From NCBI RefSeq assembly GCF_900112155.1, contig NZ_FOKQ01000023.1:1-64000 (forward strand): DNA of 64,000 nt. Direction: 5' to 3'. Shown here one piece after another: positions 41,551-49,553 of this stretch (positions within the stretch are counted from its first letter, which is position 1; every line of letters starts with the position of its first letter). This DNA comes from Hominimerdicola alba (GTDB taxonomy: Bacteria > Bacillota > Clostridia > Oscillospirales > Ruminococcaceae). Under the pieces are notes generated by a model, which searched no databases, was not told the DNA's origin, and was given only the letters and a program-made list of their open reading frames with translations. Made by a program: the position numbers and the translations under genes.

Positions 41551-42468
41551 TCAGAAAACCGAAACTAATTTTCTGCCACTTTCCTTAGTTGAATATTCCC
41601 ATTTTTTAAGATGTCCAGAATTGATAAAATAATTGATTTTGCTTGGAAAACATAGGTTTTCAAAAACATCTACTATTATCAGTTTGACTTTCATTTTTTC
41701 GGGTATCAAGGCTTTTATATATACACTCGCTGCCTGTCCTGCGGTGACACCATCCTTGGGTTCTGCAAGCCCTGCAAGGTTTGGCGCAAGCTCGATGAAA
41801 ATGCCGTAATCCTCTACCGAGCGTATAACTCCCCCTACTGTCTCACCCGCTGAAAACATCTGAGCGTTCTGCTGCCACGTACCAAGGAGTTCCTTGTGGG
41901 TCAGGCATATCCTGTCTCCTGAGATATTCTTTACTGCCGCATAGATATCCTGTCCGTTGAAAAATCTGTCATTAGGGTGAGATATACGTGATACGGATAT
42001 AGCGTCTATGGGTATCAGCGATGGTATCCCACAGCCTATGTCCACAAAAGCCCCAAAGGGTTCAAGATGTGTGATCTTTGCAGGGATAACGTCGCCGCAT
42101 TGAAGTTTTGATATGTAATTTTCCAGACATTCTTCCTGCGCTGCACGTCGGGATAGGACAGCGGTTACGCCGTTTTCATCTGTCACAATGTCGATCACTT
42201 TAAAGCAAACGGTCTTGTTTACCCTTGAAAGCAAGGCGATATCTCTCGTAGTTCCATCGGCAATTCCGAGAGCGCCTTCTGTACGGGGAATAATGCCTTT
42301 TCCGAATGGAAGTTCCACCACAAGATCGTGTTCTGTTGTACACATTACAGCGTGTCCCTCCAGTATCAGTCCACGTGTCATTGCCTCAGCCATGTTTTCA
42401 GCACTTTGAAGATAAAACTTGTTTTCCGGTGAGTTGAACATCCTGCCCTCGGGGAAGTATTTAGTCAT
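41551..42468 (-). CDS. S1-domain RNA-binding protein
   Basis: 305 residues with two clear S1 folds (CGDVIPAKITHLEPFGAFVDIGCGIPSLIP and AGETVGGVIRSVEDYGIFIELAPNLAGLAEP) and a degenerate S1-like N-terminal part. It is separate from the S1 fused to IspH and is not a full ribosomal S1; the acid-poor C-terminus ends in a basic tail. AGAGGTG lies seven bases before the ATG. A role in RNA binding or ribosome function is inferred only from the domains. Confidence 0.83.
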   Translation of the reverse strand: MTKYFPEGRMFNSPENKFYLQSAENMAEAMTRGLILEGHAVMCTTEHDLVVELPFGKGIIPRTEGALGIADGTTRDIALLSRVNKTVCFKVIDIVTDENGVTAVLSRRAAQEECLENYISKLQCGDVIPAKITHLEPFGAFVDIGCGIPSLIPIDAISVSRISHPNDRFFNGQDIYAAVKNISGDRICLTHKELLGTWQQNAQMFSAGETVGGVIRSVEDYGIFIELAPNLAGLAEPKDGVTAGQAASVYIKALIPEKMKVKLIIVDVFENLCFPSKINYFINSGHLKKWEYSTKESGRKLVSVF

Positions 42469-42558
42469 TTATTTGCACCTCTTTCTCTTGTGACTTTTTT
42501 TCGGTCACTATCTGTTGATGTCTTTATCAGTCTGTTATACAAAATCTTGATTTGCTGT

Positions 42559-42587
42559 AATATACTATGCAAATTCTCCTAAATCAA
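42559..42587 (-). promoter_or_regulatory. Promoter for the S1-domain gene
   Basis: Minus strand TTGATT (42587-42582), 17-bp spacer, TATATT (42564-42559). Confidence 0.65.
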
Positions 42588-42641
42588 TCACAATTCTTTT
42601 TGAGATGTTTGTGCAAAATCATGGTATTTTTTGTCGAGCGC

Positions 42642-42670
42642 TTGACAAATTTCAGACGATGTGTTACACT
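42642..42670 (+). promoter_or_regulatory. Promoter for the cell-wall hydrolase gene
   Basis: TTGACA (42642-42647), 17-bp spacer, TACACT (42665-42670). Start of a leader of about 230 bases. Confidence 0.75.
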
Positions 42671-42676
42671 AGGTGC

Positions 42677-42904
42677 ATTGTTTGTAATCGAATCGTAATC
42701 TTTGGTGTAAAATGCGGTGTTTGCGATTACAAATCGTTACAGAAAATCAGATATTTCAGACAGCTTTATTTTATGGGTTTTCTTTGGGACAACAAACGAT
42801 CGATTTACTCGCGTAAGCTGGACTAAAATAACGAAAGGGTGTGAAACGGCAGGTTTTCCGACGGGATAAAGATAATACCGCGGTAAGCCGTGTCAGATTT
42901 GGAA
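42677..42904 (+). ncRNA. Structured leader RNA before the cell-wall hydrolase
   Basis: Long untranslated leader. TTTGTAATCG (42681-42690) pairs perfectly with CGATTACAAA (42724-42733); further on, ACGGC near 42845 can pair with GCCGT near 42887 around an inner CGG/CCG helix, with a GAAA-type loop (ACGAAAGG) just before. No ribosome site is in the usual place for the following start codon. It may be a riboswitch or another cis-regulator; I could not match it to a known class. Confidence 0.4.
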
Positions 42905-43789
42905 ATGAGTATTATTAACAGAAATAAGTTCATGGTGAATTTGAAGAAAATAGCAGTTATTGTGATGACGCTTGCTATCGTGTTCGTTATGACGGATATG
43001 TCAGGTTTCAAGGCTTCGGCTTTGACATCATCTAAGGCGGCAGTTCCGAAGTTTGCAGCTGAAAAGACTTACGAGTCTTCCTATACTCATCCATACAACA
43101 AGCAGATAGATACCATAACTCTCCATTGGGGCAAGACCAAGGGTGCAAACAGATATCAGGTATATATCAAGGGTGGAAACTACAAGAGCTGGACAAGATA
43201 CTGCACTACCACCAATAACGTTGTATCTGTTAAAAAACTCTCCCGCGCCACTGAGTATAAATTCAAAGTAAGGGCGATATATTCCGGCAACACTTATTCC
43301 TCTTTCTCGCCTGTACAGACCATCCGCACAGCTCGTATGAATTACGACAAGGCAGGCTGGGAGGCTATGTGCCGTATAGTTTACCACGAGGTAGGCAGAA
43401 TAAACGACAGTATGTGGGATAAGCCCATCGTTTATGTTTCCGACTGCGTCGTTAACCGTTTCGTTTCGGCTAAGTACTGTAATGACCCCCTGTGGACTCC
43501 TTTCTACAAGAATTACAGCAATATCCAGTCCATCATCTACCAGAGCGGCGGATTTATGTCCGACTATGGTCTTACAAGAGATGGATGCAAGTACAGCAAC
43601 GTAGCTGACAAGTGCAAGGTAGCTGTCTGGGGCGCTGTTTATGGAACCACTTCCTACAAGGGAATAAAGAACGATTACAGTGTTTACTACTGGTGCAATA
43701 GAAGCTATTACACCAACAGCAGCAAGATAGCTTACTCTTTCAAGATCCCGTGGGGTTATTTCTCCATCTGGAGAACCTACTGGGGCTAA
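42905..43789 (+). CDS. Secreted FN3-domain protein with SleB-like cell-wall hydrolase domain
   Basis: About 294 residues. A signal peptide (LKKIAVIVMTLAIVFVM ... KASA) is followed by one fibronectin type III domain (~50-145) and a domain with CRIVYHEVGR...DCVVNRF, resembling the SleB/hydrolase_2 fold where the Glu is catalytic in cutting peptidoglycan. The start is uncertain: GTG 42890, ATG 42905 and ATG 42932 are in frame and none has a good ribosome site; 42932 gives the neatest signal peptide. A structured leader precedes it, so translation may be regulated. Secreted wall remodelling is inferred. Confidence 0.78.
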   Translation: MSIINRNKFMVNLKKIAVIVMTLAIVFVMTDMSGFKASALTSSKAAVPKFAAEKTYESSYTHPYNKQIDTITLHWGKTKGANRYQVYIKGGNYKSWTRYCTTTNNVVSVKKLSRATEYKFKVRAIYSGNTYSSFSPVQTIRTARMNYDKAGWEAMCRIVYHEVGRINDSMWDKPIVYVSDCVVNRFVSAKYCNDPLWTPFYKNYSNIQSIIYQSGGFMSDYGLTRDGCKYSNVADKCKVAVWGAVYGTTSYKGIKNDYSVYYWCNRSYYTNSSKIAYSFKIPWGYFSIWRTYWG

Positions 43790-43801
43790 TATGAATACCC
43801 G

Positions 43802-43828
43802 CGTTCCCGTTTATCGGGAACGTTTTTT
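43802..43828 (+). terminator. Terminator after the cell-wall hydrolase gene
   Basis: CGTTCCCG (43802-43809)/CGGGAACG (43815-43822) followed by six T. Confidence 0.92.
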
Positions 43829-43835
43829 GTTACAT

Positions 43836-43870
43836 AAAAAATCCCGCGGATAAGCTGTATCCGCGGGATT
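43836..43870 (-). terminator. Terminator after the ComEA-like gene
   Basis: Minus strand AATCCCGCGGATA (43870-43858)/TATCCGCGGGATT (43852-43840) followed by T-rich sequence (43840-43836). Confidence 0.9.
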
Positions 43871-43875
43871 AGTGT

Positions 43876-44746
43876 TTATTCAAGTAAAATAAATTCTTTG
43901 ATCTCCGAGAGCATATCCTTGCTGATGCCATTTACATACAAAAGCTGGAGAGCGTTTTCGTATTTTCCGCCCAGCTGTTGGCGTATTTCAATTATGCCAT
44001 CTGCAAGATCTTCATTTATCAGCAGACATTCCATCAGTTCTTCTTTATCTGCTTCGTTGATGTTTACCGGCTTGAGCTCATCGTCAGGTGCTGATTCGAC
44101 GGAAGATGTGGTATCTACCGTAGATTCGCTATCATTCGTCTCAGGTGGGTGAGTTTCAGGTGGGACTGTTGTGTGTACTTCGGTAACTGTTTCGGGCGGC
44201 GGTGAATTGTCTGCATCGTCAACATAAAGATACTCAGAAAGCATCGACAGCTTGTTGCCGCCGATACCCGAGATCTCAAGCAGCTGTTCCATGTAGGTTA
44301 TCAAACCGAGCCTGTCTCTCAGATCAAGTATCGCATAAGCTGTGCTTTCGCCTATGCCGTTTATCGCCATCAGTTCATCGAATGTCACAAGGTTGATATC
44401 GATAGGGAAGTTTATATCTGCTCTTTTTTCAGTGGTTTCTTTTCTTGTTTTTGAAGTGCTGACCTTGGTCGTTTTTGAAGTCTTGGAAGTAGTCTGCTTT
44501 GCGGTTTTTGCTTCCGTCACTTTGGAAGTCTTTTTCGTGGTGACTTTTTTTGCTCTTCTCGGATTTTGCCTTGCTGCTGTCATTTTCTGCGATAATGTTT
44601 TCGGTTTCCGAGGTGCTGTAAATGATAACTCTCTTGCTGTCTTTTTTATCGATAACTGCGGAAACAGCAGCAAATATCAGCAGTGCTGCCGCCAGCACTG
44701 CATAGATACCGTATTTCTTTGCCTTTTCCCGCAGATCGTTATTCAT
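43876..44746 (-). CDS. ComEA-like helix-hairpin-helix protein, reading frame broken at an A7 run
   Basis: The start (44746, MNNDLREKAKKYG) and membrane helix (~12-32) are in one frame that would end at 44429; the rest, from about 44550 to 43876, is in another frame. The join is seven A on the coding strand (44551-44545). One A fewer would give a continuous 289-residue protein: N-terminal membrane anchor, Lys/Thr-rich linker, helix-hairpin-helix (INLVTFDELMAINGIGES...), Pro/Glu/Thr linker, second HhH (VNINEADKEELMECL...). ComEA proteins bind DNA outside the cell for uptake. The first frame alone would be a 105-residue stub. Three bases follow the GH3 stop. Confidence 0.72.
44545..44551 (-). 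other. A7 tract where the ComEA-like frame shifts
   Basis: Codons 66-67 of the N-terminal frame are AAA AAA, followed by AGT. Losing one A moves the frame to GTC ACC ACG and on through both HhH domains. It may be a slippage site, a true mutation or a sequence error. Confidence 0.65.
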
Positions 44747-44749
44747 TGT

Positions 44750-47005
44750 TTACTCCTCCAGCATTGCATTCAGCTTGTCAAGCATATCCTTAAGCCAAAC
44801 TCTATTTATCTCGGGTCTGCTGTCGTTTGTGATTATTTCTCTCAGAGGTGCTTCTCTTATCATCGCCATAGCCATGTCCATTCCGATACCGCTTACAGCA
44901 GTATCGAACATACTGCGGCAGATCTTTTCTATAAATCCGCCGAATACCTCGCGTCCTTCGCTGCAGGAAAGAACATCGCCCACCGTGCTGTTGAATGTGA
45001 ACTGAACAGGCAGCTTGGCTTCGCTGTTGACGTATACCGAGCCCGAAAGCCTGATATCCCTTGATGAAGAACCTATCATTATCTCGAATTCTCCGTACTC
45101 AACGAACCAGTCATTGATCGCGGTCTCATAATAAGCGAAAGCTCTCTTGTCAAGGCTGAAAAATACTTTCTTTGTCTCGCCTGGTCTCAGGCTGACTTTT
45201 TCAAAGCCTTTGAGTTCTTTTACAGGTCTTGCTACCGAAGATTCCTTGTCGCCCACATAAAGCTGAACAACTTCCATGCCCGCTCTGGTGCCTGTGTTAG
45301 TGACATTACAGCTGACAGTCAGGGTCTGATCATCACTGATCTCGTTTTCTGAGATAACAAGATCGCTGTACTCGAATTGTGTGTATGAAAGTCCGTAACC
45401 AAAGGGGAAGCGAACGGACATATTCTTCTTGTCATAGTATCTGTATCCAACGAATATTCCCTCGCGGTAATTTATCTCATCACCCACACCGGGGAAATTC
45501 AGGTATGAGGGATTATCTTCCAGCTTCATGCACCAGCTTTCAGCCAGCTTGCCGCTTGGTACTGCCTCACCGAAAAGCAGGTCGCAGGTGGCTTTGCCGA
45601 TGGCCTGCCCGCCAAGATACACTTCCAGCAAACCTTTAATGTCATCGAAGAAAGGCAGTTCAACAGGAGAACCGTTGTGCAGCACAACAATGATATTTTT
45701 GTTTACCTTGCTGACTTCTCTTATCAGTTCTAGCTGACACTCAGGCATTCTCATGTGCGACCTGTCAAAGCCTTCTGATTCAAAGCTTTCGGGCAGCCCC
45801 GCAAAGATGACAACCTTGTCGTTGTACTTTGCACATTCCACAGCCTGCTCAAGTAGTTTCGCGTCGGTCTTATCCTCCGTGGTGATATAACCCTGGGCGT
45901 ATTCTACCTTGCAGAATTCCTTTGCGGCTTCAAGCGCGGATGTCACCTTGAAAGAATTTATGTGCGAACTTCCTCCGCCCTGATACCTTGGCTTGTCGGC
46001 AAACTCGCCGATGAAGCATATCTTGTCTTCTTGGTTGAGGGGAAGAATATCATCTTCGTTTTTGAGAAGGACCGCGCACTGTTCCGCTATCTTTGCAGCA
46101 AGTTCGTGATGTGATTCCATGTCCCATTCACATGGAGTGCGGCTTTCTTCGGCTTTATCTACCAGTTTCAGAACACGTTCAACACATTTGTCCAAAGCTT
46201 TCATGCTGAGTTTTCCGCTGTTTACTGCATCAACAATCAGCTTGTCGTTTTTGCCAAAGCTTGCAGGCATTTCAAGGTCAAGACCTGCTTTGATGCCCTC
46301 AACTCTGTCATCAACAGCGCCCCAGTCGCTCATAACCAGACCATCATAGCCCCAATCGTTTCTAAGCACATCTGTCAGAAGCCACTTGTTCTGCGAGGAA
46401 TGATATCCGTTTATCCTGTTGTATGAACACATGACCGTCCATGGCGAAGCCTGCTTGACAGCGCCCTCAAAAGCGGCAAGGTATATCTCACGGAGAGTTC
46501 TTTCGTCTATCCTCTCGTTTACGGTCATTCTGCGGGTCTCCTGATTGTTCGCTGCGAAATGTTTCAGTGATGTACCCACGCCTTTACTCTGAACACCTTT
46601 TATCTGCGCCGCCGCCATTTCGGAAGCGAGATACGGGTCTTCGGAAAAATACTCGAAATTTCTGCCGCACAGCGGTGAACGCTTGATGTTGCAGCCGGGA
46701 CCAAGTATAACTGAAACTTTTTCAGCCTGACACTCTTCGCCAAGTGCCTTGCCCATAGCTGTCATCAGATTTCTGTCAAATGAACAAGCAAGAGCGCTTG
46801 CTGTGGGGAAGCATACTGCTTTTATGGCTTCCTGCGGGTTGGCTGAATTTTCAGCATTTTTTCTCAGTCCATGAGGACCGTCCGAGACCATTATCTGCGG
46901 TATCGCAAGCCTTTCCACAGCCTTTGTGTGCCAGAAATCAGCTCCCGAGCAAAGACTTGCTTTCTCTTCAAGTGTAAGTTCTTTCAGTATTTTCTTGATG
47001 TTCAT
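44750..47005 (-). CDS. Glycoside hydrolase family 3 beta-glucosidase-like
   Basis: 751-residue enzyme: N-terminal TIM barrel with nucleophile Asp227 in GLVMSDWGAVDDR and the KHFAANNQE motif, alpha/beta sandwich domain, and C-terminal FN3-like domain (NVTNTGTRAGMEVVQLYVGDK). Acts on terminal beta-glucosides or related sugars. No signal peptide, so cytoplasmic. ATG 47005 is preferred: GGAGG (47018-47014) is eight bases upstream, while the in-frame ATG 47011 is too close and further upstream frame overlaps another gene. In an operon after HD, DUF188 and an immunity-type gene. Confidence 0.93.
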   Translation of the reverse strand: MNIKKILKELTLEEKASLCSGADFWHTKAVERLAIPQIMVSDGPHGLRKNAENSANPQEAIKAVCFPTASALACSFDRNLMTAMGKALGEECQAEKVSVILGPGCNIKRSPLCGRNFEYFSEDPYLASEMAAAQIKGVQSKGVGTSLKHFAANNQETRRMTVNERIDERTLREIYLAAFEGAVKQASPWTVMCSYNRINGYHSSQNKWLLTDVLRNDWGYDGLVMSDWGAVDDRVEGIKAGLDLEMPASFGKNDKLIVDAVNSGKLSMKALDKCVERVLKLVDKAEESRTPCEWDMESHHELAAKIAEQCAVLLKNEDDILPLNQEDKICFIGEFADKPRYQGGGSSHINSFKVTSALEAAKEFCKVEYAQGYITTEDKTDAKLLEQAVECAKYNDKVVIFAGLPESFESEGFDRSHMRMPECQLELIREVSKVNKNIIVVLHNGSPVELPFFDDIKGLLEVYLGGQAIGKATCDLLFGEAVPSGKLAESWCMKLEDNPSYLNFPGVGDEINYREGIFVGYRYYDKKNMSVRFPFGYGLSYTQFEYSDLVISENEISDDQTLTVSCNVTNTGTRAGMEVVQLYVGDKESSVARPVKELKGFEKVSLRPGETKKVFFSLDKRAFAYYETAINDWFVEYGEFEIMIGSSSRDIRLSGSVYVNSEAKLPVQFTFNSTVGDVLSCSEGREVFGGFIEKICRSMFDTAVSGIGMDMAMAMIREAPLREIITNDSRPEINRVWLKDMLDKLNAMLEE

Positions 47006-47024
47006 TTTCATGACCTCCGTTTCC

Positions 47025-47522
47025 TTAGCATAGAGTATTATAAAAATCTTCAAGTGCTTTTATCGTATCAAAATATTTTTTCGATGGTATCTCAAGTTCG
47101 TCATGATAAATTAACTGTTCGTCTTTCCATTCTCCCGACATAAGCTTGATATTATCGCCGTCCGATATTATAAAAACGCTCCATCTGTCATCGTTTATCT
47201 CGTGAAAGGGTATCTGAAACGTACCGTCATACCAAGCATCACGTTCTTTTCCATAAGTTTTGTCTGCCATTATTTCAAAAAGCTTTTCACTTTCCGTGTG
47301 ATAAAGCTTTTTATTGACAACAGGATTTCTCATAGCCGAGTTTTCGGATAGTACATCGGGAAGTTCCGAATTGAAAGTAGTGGTCCTGACATTTTTGGGA
47401 TAAAGTTCGTCGTTCATCATCATAAACATCAGACCGTTCTTGAAACTGCTGTCGCTCCATTCGGGGATATACTCTACCATAAATCCGAAATTGCAGGGAT
47501 ATTTTACATCACCTATGAACAT
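47025..47522 (-). CDS. Imm42-like immunity protein candidate
   Basis: 165 residues starting MFIGDVKYPCNFGFMVE, with a TTTFNSEL stretch (~48-55) and IPFHEINDDRWSVFIISDG (~104-122). The start, the TT(L/F)N element and the FxxF/DDxxVFL pattern recall Imm42 immunity proteins of contact-dependent or polymorphic toxin systems. No toxin is nearby. It lies between DUF188 and the GH3 gene on one transcript, an unlikely set of partners, suggesting insertion of an acquired gene. Family call is tentative. Confidence 0.6.
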   Translation of the reverse strand: MFIGDVKYPCNFGFMVEYIPEWSDSSFKNGLMFMMMNDELYPKNVRTTTFNSELPDVLSENSAMRNPVVNKKLYHTESEKLFEIMADKTYGKERDAWYDGTFQIPFHEINDDRWSVFIISDGDNIKLMSGEWKDEQLIYHDELEIPSKKYFDTIKALEDFYNTLC

Positions 47523-47526
47523 TTGC

Positions 47527-47976
47527 CTATGCGTCCTTTCCGTTTACGTCTGCGATAAGCTTTTCAAGTGCTGCCGCGAAATCCTTGTCATTGTCAGCAC
47601 TTCGCTTTGCGGGACCTTTCAGATGTTTTCCGCTTCGTTTAAGTTTTTTGGCGATATGTCTTGACATCAGCAGAGAGTCGATATTATCGCTGTCATAGAC
47701 AAGTCCGTTCTGATTTATAGCATACGCCCTCTTCGCAAGGCACATGGCAGCAAGACCGTAATCCTGCGTAACGGCGATATCGTTCTTTGCCATGAAGTTC
47801 ACAAGTGCGAAGTCTGCGCTGTCAGCACCTTTGCTGACGGTTATTACTTCTGCACCACGCCCTGAAAATTCATGAGCGGTATCGCAAACTATCGTTACGG
47901 GGATTTCGTGCCTTTTAGCGATATCCAGTGTCAGCTTCACTACGGGACAGCCGTCCGCATCGATGAAGATACACAT
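47527..47976 (-). CDS. UPF0178/YaiI-YqxD family protein (DUF188)
   Basis: 149 residues with the family start IFIDADGCPVVK, VCDTAHEF, KGADSADFALVNF and VTQDYGLAAMCLAKRA, a PIN-like fold with acidic residues. Function is unproven; nuclease activity is guessed from the fold. Its ATG overlaps the stop of the HD-domain gene by one base (TGATG). Confidence 0.9.
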   Translation of the reverse strand: MCIFIDADGCPVVKLTLDIAKRHEIPVTIVCDTAHEFSGRGAEVITVSKGADSADFALVNFMAKNDIAVTQDYGLAAMCLAKRAYAINQNGLVYDSDNIDSLLMSRHIAKKLKRSGKHLKGPAKRSADNDKDFAAALEKLIADVNGKDA

Positions 47977-48581
47977 CAGTTGTTTTCCTCGCCCTCTATG
48001 TAGAAAGTCGCTTCCATATCAGCGATATGTGTTGCCACTGCAAGAGGGTACATCCCCAGCGCCTGACCGATGGTGTTTACGTTTTCTTCGCCGGAAAAGC
48101 CCATGTGCCAGCGTATCGCCATTGCTTCCTCGCGGGTAAGTCTCATGTAACTGCTGACGATATATACGGATTTTTCACCGTGGCCGTAGGGCAGCGTGTC
48201 GTGATACTCATAGTAGGGAACTTTCTCCCACTGACCTGTAACATCGTTTTTCTTGTTGCGGGTGCTGACCCTGTAAAGGTTGACTTTGCAGATATCGTGC
48301 AGCAGTGCCACTATCGCAATGCTTTCCTCAGGAAAGTCCATGCCGTAAACGTCTTTGACTCTTGTCCTTTCAAGATAATTTTTCAGGCAGTCGTAAACAT
48401 TCAGGCTGTGTTCGCAGAGACCGCCTTCATAGGCGCTGTGATATCTGGTCGATGCAGGTGCAGTGAAAAAGTCGCTGTTCTCGCTTAGAAGATAGGTCAG
48501 CAGCTTATCTGCGCCCTTTCTTGTGATGTTTGCGTTGTATATCTCAACAAATCTTGCCTTGTTTTCTTCTGGATTTGTCAT
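47976..48581 (-). CDS. HD-domain hydrolase
   Basis: 201-residue HD-superfamily phosphohydrolase: GGLCEHSLNVYDCL (His), ALLHDICKV (His-Asp pair), YGHGEKS and MEAT near the C-terminus. Such proteins hydrolyse nucleotides or cyclic nucleotides; substrate unknown. First gene of the minus-strand operon, with its own promoter and AACGGAGG ribosome site. Confidence 0.85.
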   Translation of the reverse strand: MTNPEENKARFVEIYNANITRKGADKLLTYLLSENSDFFTAPASTRYHSAYEGGLCEHSLNVYDCLKNYLERTRVKDVYGMDFPEESIAIVALLHDICKVNLYRVSTRNKKNDVTGQWEKVPYYEYHDTLPYGHGEKSVYIVSSYMRLTREEAMAIRWHMGFSGEENVNTIGQALGMYPLAVATHIADMEATFYIEGEENN

Positions 48582-48623
48582 AGTTAAACCTCCGTTGTGA
48601 AAAATCTACAATTTACTGTTTCT

Positions 48624-48652
48624 ATTATATCACATTTTTATACTCTTGAAAA
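48624..48652 (-). promoter_or_regulatory. Promoter for the HD-DUF188-GH3 operon
   Basis: Minus strand TTTTCA (48652-48647), 17-bp spacer, TATAAT (48629-48624). The -35 is weak. Confidence 0.6.
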
Positions 48653-48781
48653 GACTTTTTGCAAATTTTTTCACAAGTGATGATGTATTTTTTATCGATA
48701 TGTGTTATGATATGATAAGTGTTGTTATGTCCGTTTTCAGAAAGCGGATTATACGGCAGTTAATCTGAAAGAGGTGCTGAG

Positions 48782-49429
48782 ATGAAAGATTATAAGGCTT
48801 ACATTTTCGACTTTGACCTTACCCTGGCAGATTCTTCTAAGGGCATACTCGAATGTTTCAGGCATACGCTGAAATATTTTGGCTATGAAGTTCCGGATGA
48901 CAGAGCGATATACAATACCATCGGGCTTACTTTGCAGGACGCTTTCGATATCCTTACCGATACGCCTATGAATCCTAAGCGTGATGAAATGAGAAAAGTC
49001 TATGTGGAAAAGGCAAATGATGTTATGTCGGCACATACATATTTCTACGAGGATACTTTACCGATACTTGAAAAACTTCGCGCTAACGATATCAAGACTG
49101 CAATTGTCTCCACCAAGATGCGTTACAGGATAGTCGAATCTTTTGAAGTTCAGCTTGGTGTTCATCCATATGATGTTATAGTTGGTCTGGAAGATGTATC
49201 TGCCCCCAAGCCCGACCCTCAGGGTATCATGAAAGCCATGGAGCTTCTTGGGGTGACGAAAGACGAAGTCCTCTATGTCGGTGACAGTTATATCGATGCC
49301 GAAACAGCAGTGAATGCAGGTGTTGATTTTGCCGCCGTGACAACAGGTCCCACCGATAAGGTGACCTTTATGCGCTACCCGAATATAGCTATCGGCAGCT
49401 CTCTTTCCGAAGCACTCCCTAAAATGTGA
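48782..49429 (+). CDS. HAD-family phosphatase (phosphoglycolate phosphatase-like)
   Basis: 215-residue HAD-IA phosphatase: FDFDLTLADSSKG (motif I), STKMRY (II), APKPDPQG (III), VGDSYIDAETAVNAG (IV). It resembles Gph/PpaX enzymes for phosphoglycolate or pyrophosphate. AGAGGTG precedes the ATG. It is transcribed away from the HD operon, and its own promoter is only weakly seen (TATGAT at 48706). Confidence 0.87.
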   Translation: MKDYKAYIFDFDLTLADSSKGILECFRHTLKYFGYEVPDDRAIYNTIGLTLQDAFDILTDTPMNPKRDEMRKVYVEKANDVMSAHTYFYEDTLPILEKLRANDIKTAIVSTKMRYRIVESFEVQLGVHPYDVIVGLEDVSAPKPDPQGIMKAMELLGVTKDEVLYVGDSYIDAETAVNAGVDFAAVTTGPTDKVTFMRYPNIAIGSSLSEALPKM

Positions 49430-49469
49430 ATCTGATGTAAAAATAATCATAAAATATTGTTAAAAAACC

Positions 49470-49498
49470 TTGCTTATTTGGGCGGAAAATGATATAAT
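49470..49498 (+). promoter_or_regulatory. Promoter for the yicC-spoVM operon
   Basis: TTGCTT (49470-49475), 17-bp spacer, TATAAT (49493-49498). Confidence 0.72.
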
Positions 49499-49553
49499 AT
49501 AATTTGATATTAAGCTTTGAAATAATTCACGTTTACGGAAAGGAAAGCTGATA

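Noticed and set aside
42800-42904. c-di-GMP, c-di-AMP or FMN riboswitch
   Set aside because: The conserved boxes of these classes could not be aligned; kept only as an unassigned leader.
44429-44673. Two overlapping genes of 105 and 265 residues at the ComEA-like locus
   Set aside because: The first lacks a sensible C-terminus and the second lacks a sensible N-terminus; together they make one protein if one A is removed.
47006-47053. Upstream extension of the GH3 gene to 47053 (TTG) or 47011 (ATG)
   Set aside because: The ribosome site lies between; the extension overlaps the preceding gene and has no family match.
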